43,594 nt of DNA from Arthrobacter sp. Bi26 (GCF_918697925.1 NZ_CAKKMF010000037.1:1-43594); one strand, 5' to 3'; counted from the stretch's first letter, positions 1 through 8,576 are shown. Program-made: numbers and translations. Notes: a model not told the origin generated them from the sequence alone.

Positions 1-772
1 CTGCCGGAGTGAGGAGAAGGCTGCGTCGCAGTGTTCTGTTCCAGCGGTTGGCCGGCAGTTCGGGGCGCAGGGCGGCCATGCCGGTGGCGAACTTGGAGAT
101 GCGGCTGGGCCTGATGCCACTGGCCCAAAGATGGCGGTCCAGCGGACCAGCCGTGGAGCCGGACTTGGTCTCCAGCACGAGCGAGCCGGCGAGGAGCCAG
201 GAGCTCCCGCCCGGGCGGTGCCAGGTGACCGCCTCGTCGAGAGTGGCCCGGCTGTCCGATCCGGGCAGGAACAGCGTGGTGCGCCGGTAGCGGGTTTCCA
301 GTACTGGTTCCAGTGGTCCGGACGGGACATCGCCGATGGTTGCCGCGAGCGTGTCGTTGACGTATTCGAGTCCCTCGGCCGTGATCCGGCTGCGGTCCCT
401 CACGTCATATGGAATGCGGTCCTTGACGGTGGCTTCGCGGCTGCCTTCCGTTTTCACTTCCAGGAAGCTGGCGGCGCTGTCCACGTAGGTCCGGGTGCGG
501 ATCTTGAAGCGCCGGCGCCGGCCCCTGGCCGCCAGCATGTAGCTGTCCAGTTGTGGGGTGTCGAAGTAGACGGAGTCGTAGTCAAACGTCCGTTTTCCGT
601 CCATCTCCAGGATTCTGAGGTCAGCGTCGAGGGCCGCCAGCAGTTGCTTGCCCTGTTGGGCCGGGATGACGTATTTGCGGTCTACCCTGGTCTGCAGCGC
701 CGCGGCGGCGTTCAGTTCCTCCAGCCCGATTGCGGGCAGGTGCCGGAGGTTGCCGGCAATGCCGGCGCTCAT
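1..772 (-). CDS. VTC-domain protein (polyphosphate-polymerase-like), 3' end off the window
   Basis: Reading the minus strand from an ATG at 772 gives an open frame of about 257 residues that reaches the window edge without a stop, so the C-terminus is missing. It begins MSAGIAGNLRHLPAIGLEEL. Basic and acidic motifs typical of the VTC/triphosphate-tunnel fold are visible: RVDRKYVIP near residue 28, RFKIRTRTYVDS followed by FLEVKTEG, ETRYRRTT, and LVLETKSG. In eukaryotic VTC4 this fold polymerises polyphosphate from ATP; bacterial relatives sit beside DUF4956 and often CotH-kinase genes. Its ATG overlaps the DUF4956 stop (ATGA at 769-772), so translation is probably coupled. The biochemical role is inferred from family only. 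A CotH or similar gene just beyond position 1 would fit. Confidence 0.8.
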   Translation of the reverse strand, partial: MSAGIAGNLRHLPAIGLEELNAAAALQTRVDRKYVIPAQQGKQLLAALDADLRILEMDGKRTFDYDSVYFDTPQLDSYMLAARGRRRRFKIRTRTYVDSAASFLEVKTEGSREATVKDRIPYDVRDRSRITAEGLEYVNDTLAATIGDVPSGPLEPVLETRYRRTTLFLPGSDSRATLDEAVTWHRPGGSSWLLAGSLVLETKSGSTAGPLDRHLWASGIRPSRISKFATGMAALRPELPANRWNRTLRRSLLLTPA

Positions 773-1416
773 GCCGCACCGGCCGTGGTGGGAGCAAGCT
801 GGTGCCGCGGCAGCTCCTCGCGGGTCCCAGGGCTTGCCGCGGCGCTGGGCAGGACGCTGCGGGGTGCACCGCCGGGGAGATACGCGTAGCGGACGTCGAC
901 GATCGTCTTGTCGTTGACCAGATCAAGTTCCTGCACGGTGGCGGAGTGGACTGTGCCGTGCAGGACCTCCTCGAGGCGGGCGAAGAGTTCCCCCTCGATG
1001 GCGATCGCCCGGTCCAGGACCACCGTCTGGTGGCGGTAGGCCGGCAGGACGCGGGGGTGGTCTCCCACGAACATCACCAGCAGGATCATGGCCATCAGGG
1101 ACAGCGGCAGCCACAACGGCTCGATCGCCAGGCCCGAGATGAGTCCGAGGGCCAGGGCTGAGAAGTAGTAGGCCACTTCGTGCTGGGCCAGTTCGGTGGA
1201 ACGGAGGCGGATGATGGAGAGGACGCCGAAGAGACCGAGGCCGAGCCCGATCCCGGCGGCCGAGCCGGAGAGGGCGGCGGCCACGGCCATCACACCCACG
1301 TTCATGCCGAGGTAGGACACCACGAGGTCGCGGCGGCGGTGCCGGCGCAGGTACAGGGCGAAGGTCAGGATGCTGATGGCGGCCAGATCGGCGGCGATGA
1401 GAATAAGTGGTGTCAT
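769..1416 (-). CDS. DUF4956 family integral membrane protein
   Basis: 215 residues from ATG 1416, chosen because it follows a GGAG ribosome site and overlaps the preceding stop (ATGA, 1413-1416); the frame stays open upstream but that part is a shadow of the glycosyltransferase. The N-terminal 120 residues hold about four hydrophobic segments (MTPLILIAADLAAISILTF; LGMNVGVMAVAAALSG; YYFSALALGLISGLAI; LWLPLSLMAMILLVMFVG) with the family-like IRLRSTELAQHEVAYYF loop between segments. A soluble C-terminal half follows, about 95 residues. DUF4956 proteins usually neighbour VTC-domain proteins, and here the two genes overlap by four bases. A role as membrane partner or export channel for the polymer made by the VTC protein is inference. 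Confidence 0.85.
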   Translation of the reverse strand: MTPLILIAADLAAISILTFALYLRRHRRRDLVVSYLGMNVGVMAVAAALSGSAAGIGLGLGLFGVLSIIRLRSTELAQHEVAYYFSALALGLISGLAIEPLWLPLSLMAMILLVMFVGDHPRVLPAYRHQTVVLDRAIAIEGELFARLEEVLHGTVHSATVQELDLVNDKTIVDVRYAYLPGGAPRSVLPSAAASPGTREELPRHQLAPTTAGAA

Positions 1417-2585
1417 GGAAGGCTCCGGAATCGGTGGGTGGATTGATGTCCACGATTCCCGCTGAGGCTGTGCGGGAACTGTGCCGGGACCATGGCGGGT
1501 ATATGCGTCGGGTTTAATGCTCCCGCATGGCTGGCGGCCAGATCTGGGGTCCGGTCTGCGGCCGGCTGTTCCCGGGCGAACAGGAACCGCTGCTGCACGC
1601 AATAGCTGACCGCGAGCAGCGCAGCCTCCACCAGGAGCTTCGCCGGAACCGCCGCGACGGCCAACTGGTCCAGTGCCGACATCAGGGCCAGGTTGGCGGC
1701 CAGGAGGGTGAGGACCAAGGCGAAGTACCGGGCACCGGTCCGCGTGGCCTGGCGCTCGCGGCCATGGCGGAACACCAGGTGCCGGTTGACGAGGAAGTTC
1801 GCCGCCGAGCTGATGCCCCGGGCGCCGACGACGGCGAACAGGACCGAATCGGTGACCGCGTTGAGGACAAGGAACGCGGCGGTGTCGATGACGAACGCGG
1901 CCAGGGAAGAAGCCAGGAACTTCAGCAGGGGTGCGTAAATCCGAACCGAGTCCGCCAGGGGTCGGAAGTGCGAGCCCGAGTTGTGATCAAGATAGACGGT
2001 AGCGATCCCGACCGTCCGGATCTGGTAACCGGCCTGCTTGGCCTCGAGCAGGAGGTTGAGTTCGTACTCGTAGCGCTCGCCGGGGACGCCCCTGAGCCAC
2101 GCGAGCATCGCCGCCGGGTATCCCCGGAGCCCGGTCTGGGTGTCGGAAAGGTGTTCCCCGGTGGCCAGCCGGAACAGCCAGCGGGTGGCGGTGTTACCCA
2201 ACTTGCTGCGGGCCGGGACGTTGCTGCTGAAGTTACGGGTGCCGAGGACCATCGCGTCCGGCGCCGCAGGCAGCTGTTCGGCGACCCTGAGAATGTCTTC
2301 AACGCGGTGTTGGCCGTCGCTGTCGGCGCAGACCACGTCGCGGCCCGGGAAGCGGTCCGCGATGAAGCCGAATCCCGCCTTCAGCGCATGGCCCTTGCCC
2401 CGGTTTCCGGCATAGCCGATGACCGTGCACCCGAGCCCGGTTGCGCCGTCGAACACCGGCTGGTAGTCCGGGCCGCTGCCGTCATCGACCACGACAATGG
2501 TGAGCTGCGGAGCCGCGGTATGGATCGAGTGGATCAGGCGGAGCAGTTGCTGGTCCGGCTCGTAGGCGGGGATCAGGATGATCAT
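1413..2585 (-). CDS. Family 2 glycosyltransferase fused to a GtrA-like membrane domain
   Basis: 390 residues. Residues 1-215 are a DPM1-type GT-A glycosyltransferase: nucleotide-binding VVDDGSG (32-38), NRGKGHALK (61-69) and the metal-binding DSDGQHR (88-94). Residues about 222-337 form four hydrophobic helices with the GtrA signature (FLASSLAAFVIDTAAF; AANFLVNRHLVF; YCVQQRFLF). Such fusions usually move a sugar onto undecaprenyl phosphate and help flip the product. About 50 polar residues after the GtrA domain are extra and carry the frame into the DUF4956 start. The gene lies 9 nt downstream of the phosphodiester glycosidase and overlaps DUF4956 by 4 nt, so all four genes probably share a transcript. 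Sugar and acceptor cannot be told from sequence. Confidence 0.88.
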   Translation of the reverse strand: MIILIPAYEPDQQLLRLIHSIHTAAPQLTIVVVDDGSGPDYQPVFDGATGLGCTVIGYAGNRGKGHALKAGFGFIADRFPGRDVVCADSDGQHRVEDILRVAEQLPAAPDAMVLGTRNFSSNVPARSKLGNTATRWLFRLATGEHLSDTQTGLRGYPAAMLAWLRGVPGERYEYELNLLLEAKQAGYQIRTVGIATVYLDHNSGSHFRPLADSVRIYAPLLKFLASSLAAFVIDTAAFLVLNAVTDSVLFAVVGARGISSAANFLVNRHLVFRHGRERQATRTGARYFALVLTLLAANLALMSALDQLAVAAVPAKLLVEAALLAVSYCVQQRFLFAREQPAADRTPDLAASHAGALNPTHIPAMVPAQFPHSLSGNRGHQSTHRFRSLP

Positions 2586-2594
2586 GGCCCCGGC

Positions 2595-3569
2595 TCACTG
2601 CCCGATGTAGAGGATGTCGGAAGTGCCGCGTTCCTTGCCCTGGCCCAGCGGGTTGTTGACGAGCTGGCCGTTGAAATACATGGTGGAGGAACCGCCGCCG
2701 TCCAGGTTGTATGCCGTGGTGGCGCCGAGGTCCTGCATGATTCCCGCGAGTCCGGTCATCGTGACGCCGGCGCTGTAGCCCGGGCTGCGCCCGTCCACCA
2801 CGACGAAGACGAGGTGGTTGGTGCCGATGATTCCCACGGCTGTCCGGGGCTGTTCGCCTTGGATGGAGTGGTTGCCGACGTTCGTATCCACCTCCACGTC
2901 CTCGATGCCGTCCACCACCTGGCCGTCCTTAAGGACGGCCGGTCCGAAGGACAGCGTGTTCCAGACGCCGTCGGCCACGAGCTGGGCGGCCGTGGTGCTG
3001 GTTTCGTCGTAGACCTTGACGGTGCCGTCCCGGTAGAAGGCCAGGCCCTGGCGGGCGCCCTCGTCGCGGTAGACGACGCCGTTGCGGATGACGATTCCGG
3101 TGTCCCGGAAGCCGTAGTAATCGCCGTTGATGGCGAAGACGGCGTTGTGGTCGGCCGCAGTGTCCGAGGTGGTCTCCGTGATGTTCTCGCCGAAGCTGTT
3201 GTTGGCAAACGCGGACTGCAGGACGGTGGCGTCGCTCAGGACGACGTCGGCCACGTAGTAGGTCACGGTGCTGTCGCCGCTGCCGGTCACGACGGTGGAG
3301 ATGTTGATGCTTGAGTCGGCCGATGAGTACGAAGTGTCCGTGGTTTCGGCGGCTGTTTTTGCTGTGTTTGCTGTGTCCGCAGCGCCGGACGTCACGCCCT
3401 GGCTCGCCTCGTAGGCTGCGACGTCGGAGATTTCGACGTGCTCGAAGACGAAGCGGTCCAGCGCCCACGCTGTGGCGCCGCCCGCGGAGAGAGTCAGGGC
3501 CAGGGCTCCGGCCAGCACGGCGCGCCGCACGCGGCCGCCCTTACGGTGTTTGGTCTTGTCAGGAGTCAT
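2595..3569 (-). CDS. Secreted phosphodiester glycosidase (NAGPA/DUF2233 family)
   Basis: 324 residues, first gene of the envelope operon. Residues 1-37 hold a basic n-region (RKGGRVRR) and a hydrophobic stretch (AVLAGALALTLSAGGATAWAL), a signal peptide or anchor. Residues 55-100 are Ser/Thr/Ala-rich, probably a linker. The catalytic domain shows family motifs: INGDYYG (147-153), FGPAVL (208-213), PRTAVG (241-246) and NLDGGGSSTM (288-297). Family members remove GlcNAc from mannose-6-phosphate diesters or act on exopolysaccharide and wall polymers. In this context an extracytoplasmic role on a phosphodiester-linked sugar polymer is a reasonable inference. The start follows the family's N-terminal signal; the ATG is about 175 nt from the divergent thioesterase gene. 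Confidence 0.85.
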   Translation of the reverse strand: MTPDKTKHRKGGRVRRAVLAGALALTLSAGGATAWALDRFVFEHVEISDVAAYEASQGVTSGAADTANTAKTAAETTDTSYSSADSSINISTVVTGSGDSTVTYYVADVVLSDATVLQSAFANNSFGENITETTSDTAADHNAVFAINGDYYGFRDTGIVIRNGVVYRDEGARQGLAFYRDGTVKVYDETSTTAAQLVADGVWNTLSFGPAVLKDGQVVDGIEDVEVDTNVGNHSIQGEQPRTAVGIIGTNHLVFVVVDGRSPGYSAGVTMTGLAGIMQDLGATTAYNLDGGGSSTMYFNGQLVNNPLGQGKERGTSDILYIGQ

Positions 3570-3744
3570 GCACTATTTCTAGGCACCGGACTTATGCCGG
3601 CCATGAGCCCTTGTATAGCGGGAGCTGTGAAAGGGCAGCTGGCGCCGGTAGGGGCGGGACCGCGGGCGCGGTGGTGTGGCAGGGTGCCGCCGGCGCGACG
3701 GGATAGTGTGTTCTGGAATCACCAGCCACGCGAAAGGGCGGACG

Positions 3745-4548
3745 TTGACTGCTGCACTACCGGAACTTGCCGAGGGCGATTTCTACTATGAGGTTCTGGG
3801 GGAAGGGCGATTCCGCTCCACTATCCAAGCCCAGGGCGCCTGGAACGAACATGAGCAGCACATGGCCCCCGCATCCGGCATCATGGCCGATTGCCTGGCC
3901 CGGCATGAGCCCCGCGAGGACATGCGGATGGCACGGCTCAGCTATGAAATCCTCGGGCTGATCCCGGGCGGCGAGTTCGAGGTCGTGACCTCCACCCTGC
4001 GCCCTGGCCGGACCATCGAGCTGGTGCAGGCCGAGCTCGTTGCCGGCGGCCGCACGGCGATCCGCGCCACGGCCTGGCGGATGATCACCTCGGACACGTC
4101 CGCCATCGCGGCTTTCGAGGATCCGCGGATCCCCGCGCCGGAGGACTGCGAACCGTACGACGCCGCAAGTATCTGGCCCGGCGGTTACATTGCCTCACTG
4201 CACATGCGGATCGCCGAGGGCCACCGGGCGGGCTCGGGGACGGTCTGGCTCCGCACCGACTATCCGCTGACTGACCGGGCGGACAGCGGCGACCTCGCCC
4301 GGCTGGTCGGCCTGGTGGACACGGCCAACGGAATCGCCGCGCGGGTCCCGCCGGGCAAGGGCAGCTATGCCTTCCCCAACCTGGACCTGCAGATCCACAT
4401 GTACCGCCAGCCGGAGGGCGAGTGGCTGGGGCTGGATAACGAGGTTTCATTCGGCACGGACGGGATCGGGCTGACCTCCACGGTGCTGCATGACCTCACG
4501 GGCCCGTTCGGGCGCGCCGAACAGATCCTGACGCTGCGCAAGTCCTAG
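3745..4548 (+). CDS. Acyl-CoA thioesterase-like double hot-dog protein
   Basis: I place the start at TTG 3745 (LTAALPELAEGDFYYEV), giving 267 residues, because GAAAGGG-like purines precede it and upstream residues look non-coding; an upstream in-frame start is possible. The protein resembles the TesB/4HBT_3 thioesterase family common in actinobacteria: two hot-dog halves, with an N-terminal HEQHMAPASGIMADCLARHE segment, a middle RMARLSYEILGLIPGGEF region and a C-terminal SYAFPNLDLQIHMYR / WLGLDNEVSFG / LTSTVLHDLTGPFG part typical of the second half. These enzymes hydrolyse acyl-CoA esters; the substrate is unknown. It stands alone, divergent from the envelope operon and convergent with the DUF2177 gene 15 nt away. 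Confidence 0.82.
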   Translation: MTAALPELAEGDFYYEVLGEGRFRSTIQAQGAWNEHEQHMAPASGIMADCLARHEPREDMRMARLSYEILGLIPGGEFEVVTSTLRPGRTIELVQAELVAGGRTAIRATAWRMITSDTSAIAAFEDPRIPAPEDCEPYDAASIWPGGYIASLHMRIAEGHRAGSGTVWLRTDYPLTDRADSGDLARLVGLVDTANGIAARVPPGKGSYAFPNLDLQIHMYRQPEGEWLGLDNEVSFGTDGIGLTSTVLHDLTGPFGRAEQILTLRKS

Positions 4549-4563
4549 CTCGGGCGGACGGTC

Positions 4564-4953
4564 CTAGTTCGTGCGGAAGACGAGCCAGCCGGCCAGCGTC
4601 GCCAGGGCCGTCAGCGCGGCGCCCCAGAGGATGTCGACCACAACCAGCTGCCACGGCCAGGTCTTGAGGGTGGCGGCATTGGTGAGGTCGTAGGTGGCGT
4701 AGGCAAACGCGCCCAAGGCGGCGCCGTAGCCCACGGCGCTAAGCCAGCTGCCGCCGTCGAGCGCTGGCCGCAGGGCAAAGAACACGATCCCGGCAATGTA
4801 GATCACGTAGAACGCCACCGCGTACCCTAGATTGGGCCTGTCGGCCATCAGCTCACCAATCTGGCGGCGGTAGAACGGGTTCATCGTCTTGAGCCAGATG
4901 GCGTCGATGATGGCGAACGCGGCGGCTACGACGAGGAATTGCAGAATGACCAT
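4564..4953 (-). CDS. DUF2177 family small membrane protein
   Basis: 129 residues from ATG 4953, matching the usual family length of about 130. Four hydrophobic segments are visible: MVILQFLVVAAAFAIIDAIW, LGYAVAFYVIYIAGIVFFAL, AVGYGAALGAFAYATYDLTN and the C-terminal LVVVDILWGAALTALATLAG. The family signature region around AYATYDLTNAATLKTWP is present. Function of the family is unknown. No ribosome site precedes either this ATG or the alternative in-frame ATG at 4971. The start is 16 nt from that of the divergent lipoate-ligase-like gene, so its promoter must lie inside the neighbour and the message may be leaderless. Confidence 0.85.
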   Translation of the reverse strand: MVILQFLVVAAAFAIIDAIWLKTMNPFYRRQIGELMADRPNLGYAVAFYVIYIAGIVFFALRPALDGGSWLSAVGYGAALGAFAYATYDLTNAATLKTWPWQLVVVDILWGAALTALATLAGWLVFRTN

Positions 4954-4969
4954 AAGGGAGCATAACAAC

Positions 4970-5716
4970 ATGCCGCAGGCGCCAGCCGGGCCCGGGACAC
5001 TGACGGTGGTGCGGCAGTACGAATCACTCGGTGCCGCCGCCGATCTCGACTTCGCCCTCGGGCTCCTCCAGAAGGTCAAGACAGGCGCGTTGGGCCCCAC
5101 CCTGCGGCTTTACCGGCCGGTTCCCACGGTCGCTTTCGGGCAGCGCGACACGCACCTGCCCGGGTTCGAGGCCGCCGCCGCGGCCTGCAGGCAGCTCGGC
5201 TTCGAACCGCTGGTCCGGAAGGCCGGGGGCCGCGCGGCGGCGTACCACGAGCGGACGCTCGTCATCGATCACCTGGAGCCCGATGCGGACGCGATTGCCG
5301 GGGCCAAGGGACGGTTTTCGCGCTTTGGCGAACTGCTCGCACAGGCGCTGCGCGACGCGGGCGTGCACGCCGGCGTCGGCGAGATCCCCGGGGAGTATTG
5401 CCCCGGCGAGTTCAGCGTGCACGGCAGCGACCCGGAGTCTCCGGAGCGCCGGATCAAACTGGTCGGCACCGCCCAGCGGGTGGTCGCCGGCGGCTGGCTT
5501 TTCAGCTCCGTGATCGTGGTGGCGGACTCCGCCCCGATCCGCGCGGTCCTGGAGGCGAGTTACGCCGCCCTCGGCCTGGAATGGGACCCGGCGACGGCGG
5601 GCGCGGCCGATGACCTCGTGCCGGGCCTCGACGTCGACGCTGTGGAGGCCGCGGTGATCGCCGCCTACGGGCGCTACGCCCCGCTGCGCTACGCGGAGTT
5701 TTCGAGCCTGCTCTGA
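4970..5716 (+). CDS. Lipoate-protein ligase family protein
   Basis: ATG 4970 is preferred over the earlier in-frame start at 4889 because a GGGAG ribosome site (4956-4960) sits 9 nt upstream and the earlier start would lie within the DUF2177 gene. The product has 248 residues of the BPL/LplA fold: LDFALGLLQ near residue 25, the ligand-binding segment RKAGGRAAAYHERTLVIDHL (near 84-103) that replaces the RRxSGGGAVYHD of typical LplA, and IKLVGTAQRVVAGGWLFSS holding the conserved lysine. Family members attach lipoate or octanoate to 2-oxoacid dehydrogenases or GcvH. The altered Gly-rich motif makes the exact substrate uncertain. It ends 20 nt before the convergent carboxyltransferase gene. Confidence 0.83.
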   Translation: MPQAPAGPGTLTVVRQYESLGAAADLDFALGLLQKVKTGALGPTLRLYRPVPTVAFGQRDTHLPGFEAAAAACRQLGFEPLVRKAGGRAAAYHERTLVIDHLEPDADAIAGAKGRFSRFGELLAQALRDAGVHAGVGEIPGEYCPGEFSVHGSDPESPERRIKLVGTAQRVVAGGWLFSSVIVVADSAPIRAVLEASYAALGLEWDPATAGAADDLVPGLDVDAVEAAVIAAYGRYAPLRYAEFSSLL

Positions 5717-5736
5717 GCCGGCTTTAGGGCCGGCCC

Positions 5737-7293
5737 TCAACCGGACGACGGCGTTCCGGCAGCGGCGCCAAGGACGCTGCCCAGGTTGCGGTACTTCGCC
5801 AGGCGCCGGGGGAGGAGTTCGTTGACTCCGGCGCTGGCGAGCGTGGCGAGTTCGTATTCGATGGCCCGGCCGAGGCGCCGGCAGAAGGCCTGCGCCTCGT
5901 CGGCGGCATCGGGGCGTTCATCCACGATGTGCTCCACGAGTCCGTTGGCGTGCAGGGATGCGACGTTGACGCCCTGGGCCTCAGACATGGCCGGGGCGAA
6001 ATCCGTGTTCCGGTGGACAATGGCGCTGGCGCCTTCGGGCGGGAGCGGGGAGAGCCAGGCGTGCTGGGCCGCGATGGTGCGGTCCGCGGGCAGGAGGGCC
6101 AGTGCCCCGCCGCCGGCTCCCTGTCCGAGCAGCACGGACACCGTGGGCGCGTTGAGGCCGATCAGGTCGTGGAGGGAGCGGGCGATCTCGCCGGCCAGGC
6201 CGCCTTCCTCGGCCTCTTGGGACAGGGCGGCGCCGGCGGTGTCGATGATGGTGAGCAGCGGCAGCCGGAGTTCCTCGGCCAGGCGCATGCCGCGCCGGGC
6301 CTCCCGGAGGGACGCCGGCCCCATCGCCGACTGTCCCGATGCCGCCGTGCGGGAGGGCCTGGGCCGGGTGTGGCCGATGACTACGCAGGATTGCTGGCCG
6401 AATCGGGCCAGGGCCAGCTGGAGGCCGGGGTCCTTTTCGCCCTGTCCGGTGCCGTTGAGCGGGAGCACGTCCCGGGCGCCATACGCCAGCAGTTGCCGCA
6501 CATCCGGGCGGCGGGGATCGCGGGAGATGCCGATCGACTCCCAGGCGCCGGCGCCGGACGGCTCCACGGACAGGGTCGCGGGCGCGGAGATCGGTGCGTG
6601 GGGGCCGGTGACCAGGATGCTCAAGGCACGGTCGACGACGTCGGACAGTTGCCGGGGCGGGACCACCGCGTCAATCAGTCCTTTGTCGAAGAGGTTCTCG
6701 GCGGTCTGGACGTTTTCCGGGAACGGGGTGCCGTGGAGGGCCTCGTAGACCCGGGGTCCGAGGAAGCCGAGCAGGGCTCCGGGCTCGGCGGCGGTGATGT
6801 GGCCGAGGGATCCCCAGGAGGCCATGACGCCACCCGTGGTGGGATGCCGCAGGTAGACCAGGTAGGGCAGCCCGGACTGCCGGTGGGTGCGGACGGCGGC
6901 GCCGATCTTGACCATGGAGAGGAACGCGATGGTTCCTTCCTGCATGCGGGTGCCGCCCGAGGCAGGGCCGGCGAGGAGGGGCAGTCCTTCGTGGGTGGCC
7001 CGTTCGACGGCGTTGACGATCCGTTCGGCCGCGGCCTGGCCGATGGAGCCGGCGAGGAACCGGAACTCGCTGATGATGACGGCGACCCGGCGGCCGCGGA
7101 TGAGGCCAACGCCTGTGAGGACGGATTCGTCCACGCCGGTCTTTGCCCGGGCGGCGGCCAGTTCCTGCCGGTACTCGGGGCCGGGATCGGGGTCCACGAT
7201 GGGCGCGTCCCAGCTCCGGTAGGAGCCGGGGTCGAGCACCGCGGCGATGAGTTCGGCGGCGTCCAGATGCCGGACTTTCTGCTGGGTCAGCAT
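5737..7293 (-). CDS. Fused acyl-CoA carboxyltransferase (AccD-like plus AccA-like halves)
   Basis: 518 residues from ATG 7293, which overlaps the end of the CoA-transferase gene by 7 nt. Residues about 55-230 are AccD-like, with SGGTRMQEG (112-120) and PTTGGVMASWG (151-161), the oxyanion-hole segments. Residues about 265-510 are AccA-like, with DTAGA (351-355), EEGGLAGEIA (362-371) and GQGAGGGALAL (390-400). No Cys4 zinc ribbon precedes the AccD half. This half-reaction normally moves a carboxyl group between carboxybiotin and an acyl-CoA, but no biotin carboxylase or biotin carrier gene is nearby. Context (CoA-transferase, MatC-type carrier) suggests catabolism or synthesis of a dicarboxylic acyl-CoA such as malonyl-CoA; that is inference. 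It could instead borrow housekeeping biotin subunits. Confidence 0.85.
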   Translation of the reverse strand: MLTQQKVRHLDAAELIAAVLDPGSYRSWDAPIVDPDPGPEYRQELAAARAKTGVDESVLTGVGLIRGRRVAVIISEFRFLAGSIGQAAAERIVNAVERATHEGLPLLAGPASGGTRMQEGTIAFLSMVKIGAAVRTHRQSGLPYLVYLRHPTTGGVMASWGSLGHITAAEPGALLGFLGPRVYEALHGTPFPENVQTAENLFDKGLIDAVVPPRQLSDVVDRALSILVTGPHAPISAPATLSVEPSGAGAWESIGISRDPRRPDVRQLLAYGARDVLPLNGTGQGEKDPGLQLALARFGQQSCVVIGHTRPRPSRTAASGQSAMGPASLREARRGMRLAEELRLPLLTIIDTAGAALSQEAEEGGLAGEIARSLHDLIGLNAPTVSVLLGQGAGGGALALLPADRTIAAQHAWLSPLPPEGASAIVHRNTDFAPAMSEAQGVNVASLHANGLVEHIVDERPDAADEAQAFCRRLGRAIEYELATLASAGVNELLPRRLAKYRNLGSVLGAAAGTPSSG

Positions 7294-8576
7294 GCCGGGT
7301 GGCCTTCCTGGCCTGCACCTGTGGCTGTGCCGGATCCCGTGGCCGTGCGGGCTCCTGTGCCCGTGCCGGCTCCGGGGGCGGCTGTCAGCCCGAGCCACCG
7401 CCTGATCTGCTCCCCTTCCTGGTCCAGCAGCGGCGGTGCGGTGTGGGTCTTCAGCGTGGTTTCTGCGGTGCCGGCGGGGCTGAAGAACCGCAGCGGCGGG
7501 CCCGGCAGGCTCACGGTACCGAGGATTTTGTGGTCGACATCGATCACCAGGCCCTGCGAGTGGACCTGGTCCCATTCGTAGACTTCGTCCAAGGTTCTGA
7601 CCTTGCCGGCCGGGATGCCGGCGTCGTTAAGTTTGGTGAGCAGCGGCTCAGCCTCGAAATCGGAGAACACCCGCTCCACTTCCTCGATGACTTTCTCGCG
7701 GTTGCGCACGCGGTCCGCGTTGGTGGCGAACTCCGGCCGCGCGGCGTCGATGCCGAATGTCGAGGCGAACGTGCTCCAGAGCTTTTCGCTTCCCACGCTG
7801 ATCTGTACCCGGCCCTGCCGGCAGTGGAACAGGCCGTACGGGGCAATCGAGGGGTGGTGGTTGCCCTGGGCCTTCGGGATTTCCCCCGCAACGGTTGCCC
7901 GGGTGCCCTGGAAGGCGTGGACTCCGATCAGCGCCGCGAGCAGGGAGGTGCGGACGATCTGGCCCTGGCCGGTGCGCTCCCGCTGCAGCAGCGCGGCCAG
8001 GGTGCCGAACGCCCCGTACATGCCGGCGAGGAGGTCGGCGATGGGGACCCCGACGCGTTGCGGATCGTCCGGCCCGGACCCGGTCAGGGACATCAGCCCG
8101 GCCTCGCCCTGGAGGATCTGGTCGTAGCCGCTGCGCCGGGATTCGGGCCCGTCGTGCCCGAATCCCGTGATGGAGAGGACCACCAGGGCCGGATTCAGGG
8201 CATGCATCTCCGCTGCCGAGAACCCGAGCCGGTCCAGGACGCCGGGACGGAAGTTCTCGATGACCACATCGGCGCGCCCCACCAGCTCACGCAGCACTGC
8301 CCGCCCGTCGTCGCTCTTCAAGTCCAAGGCAATGGATTCCTTATTCCGGTTGCAGGACAGGAAGTACGTGGCCTGCGGATCATCCTCCGGGCCCACGAAC
8401 GGCGGGCCCCAGCCGCGGGTGTCGTCCCCGGTGCCGGGGTTCTCCACCTTGATCACCCGCGCGCCGAGGTCAGCCAGCATCATCCCGGCATGCGGGCCGG
8501 CGAGGGCTCGGCTCAGGTCCACCACGAGATAGCCGGTCAGGGGGCCTTCGGCGTCGGGCGTGGGTTCGGTGCTCAT
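7287..8576 (-). CDS. Family III CoA-transferase (CaiB/BaiF)
   Basis: 429 residues from ATG 8576, which follows an AAGGA ribosome site; the open frame continues 29 codons upstream but that part is not conserved-looking. Family landmarks: LVVDLSRALAGPHAGMMLAD at 17-36, KVENPGTGDDTRGWGPPF, NRNKESIALDLK, VVIENFRPGVLDRLGF, and SGYDQILQGEAGLMSLTG in which D152 is the expected catalytic aspartate that carries the CoA thioester. The enzyme transfers CoA between carboxylic acids. The last 30 residues are an unusual Gly/Ala/Thr-rich tail (GAGTGTG, TATGSGTATGAG). It lies 83 nt after the MatC-like carrier and overlaps the carboxyltransferase, so uptake, CoA activation and carboxyl chemistry are linked. 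Confidence 0.9.
   Translation of the reverse strand: MSTEPTPDAEGPLTGYLVVDLSRALAGPHAGMMLADLGARVIKVENPGTGDDTRGWGPPFVGPEDDPQATYFLSCNRNKESIALDLKSDDGRAVLRELVGRADVVIENFRPGVLDRLGFSAAEMHALNPALVVLSITGFGHDGPESRRSGYDQILQGEAGLMSLTGSGPDDPQRVGVPIADLLAGMYGAFGTLAALLQRERTGQGQIVRTSLLAALIGVHAFQGTRATVAGEIPKAQGNHHPSIAPYGLFHCRQGRVQISVGSEKLWSTFASTFGIDAARPEFATNADRVRNREKVIEEVERVFSDFEAEPLLTKLNDAGIPAGKVRTLDEVYEWDQVHSQGLVIDVDHKILGTVSLPGPPLRFFSPAGTAETTLKTHTAPPLLDQEGEQIRRWLGLTAAPGAGTGTGARTATGSGTATGAGQEGHPAC

Noticed and set aside
1527..3314. 595-codon open frame on the plus strand
   Set aside because: It is the antisense shadow of the glycosyltransferase and phosphodiester glycosidase genes, which carry clear motifs; the frame has none.
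7287..8576. Gly/Ala/Thr tail of the CoA-transferase as a frameshift product
   Set aside because: The frame leads smoothly into the overlap with the carboxyltransferase start and no alternative frame restores a family-like end; more likely a simple low-complexity extension.
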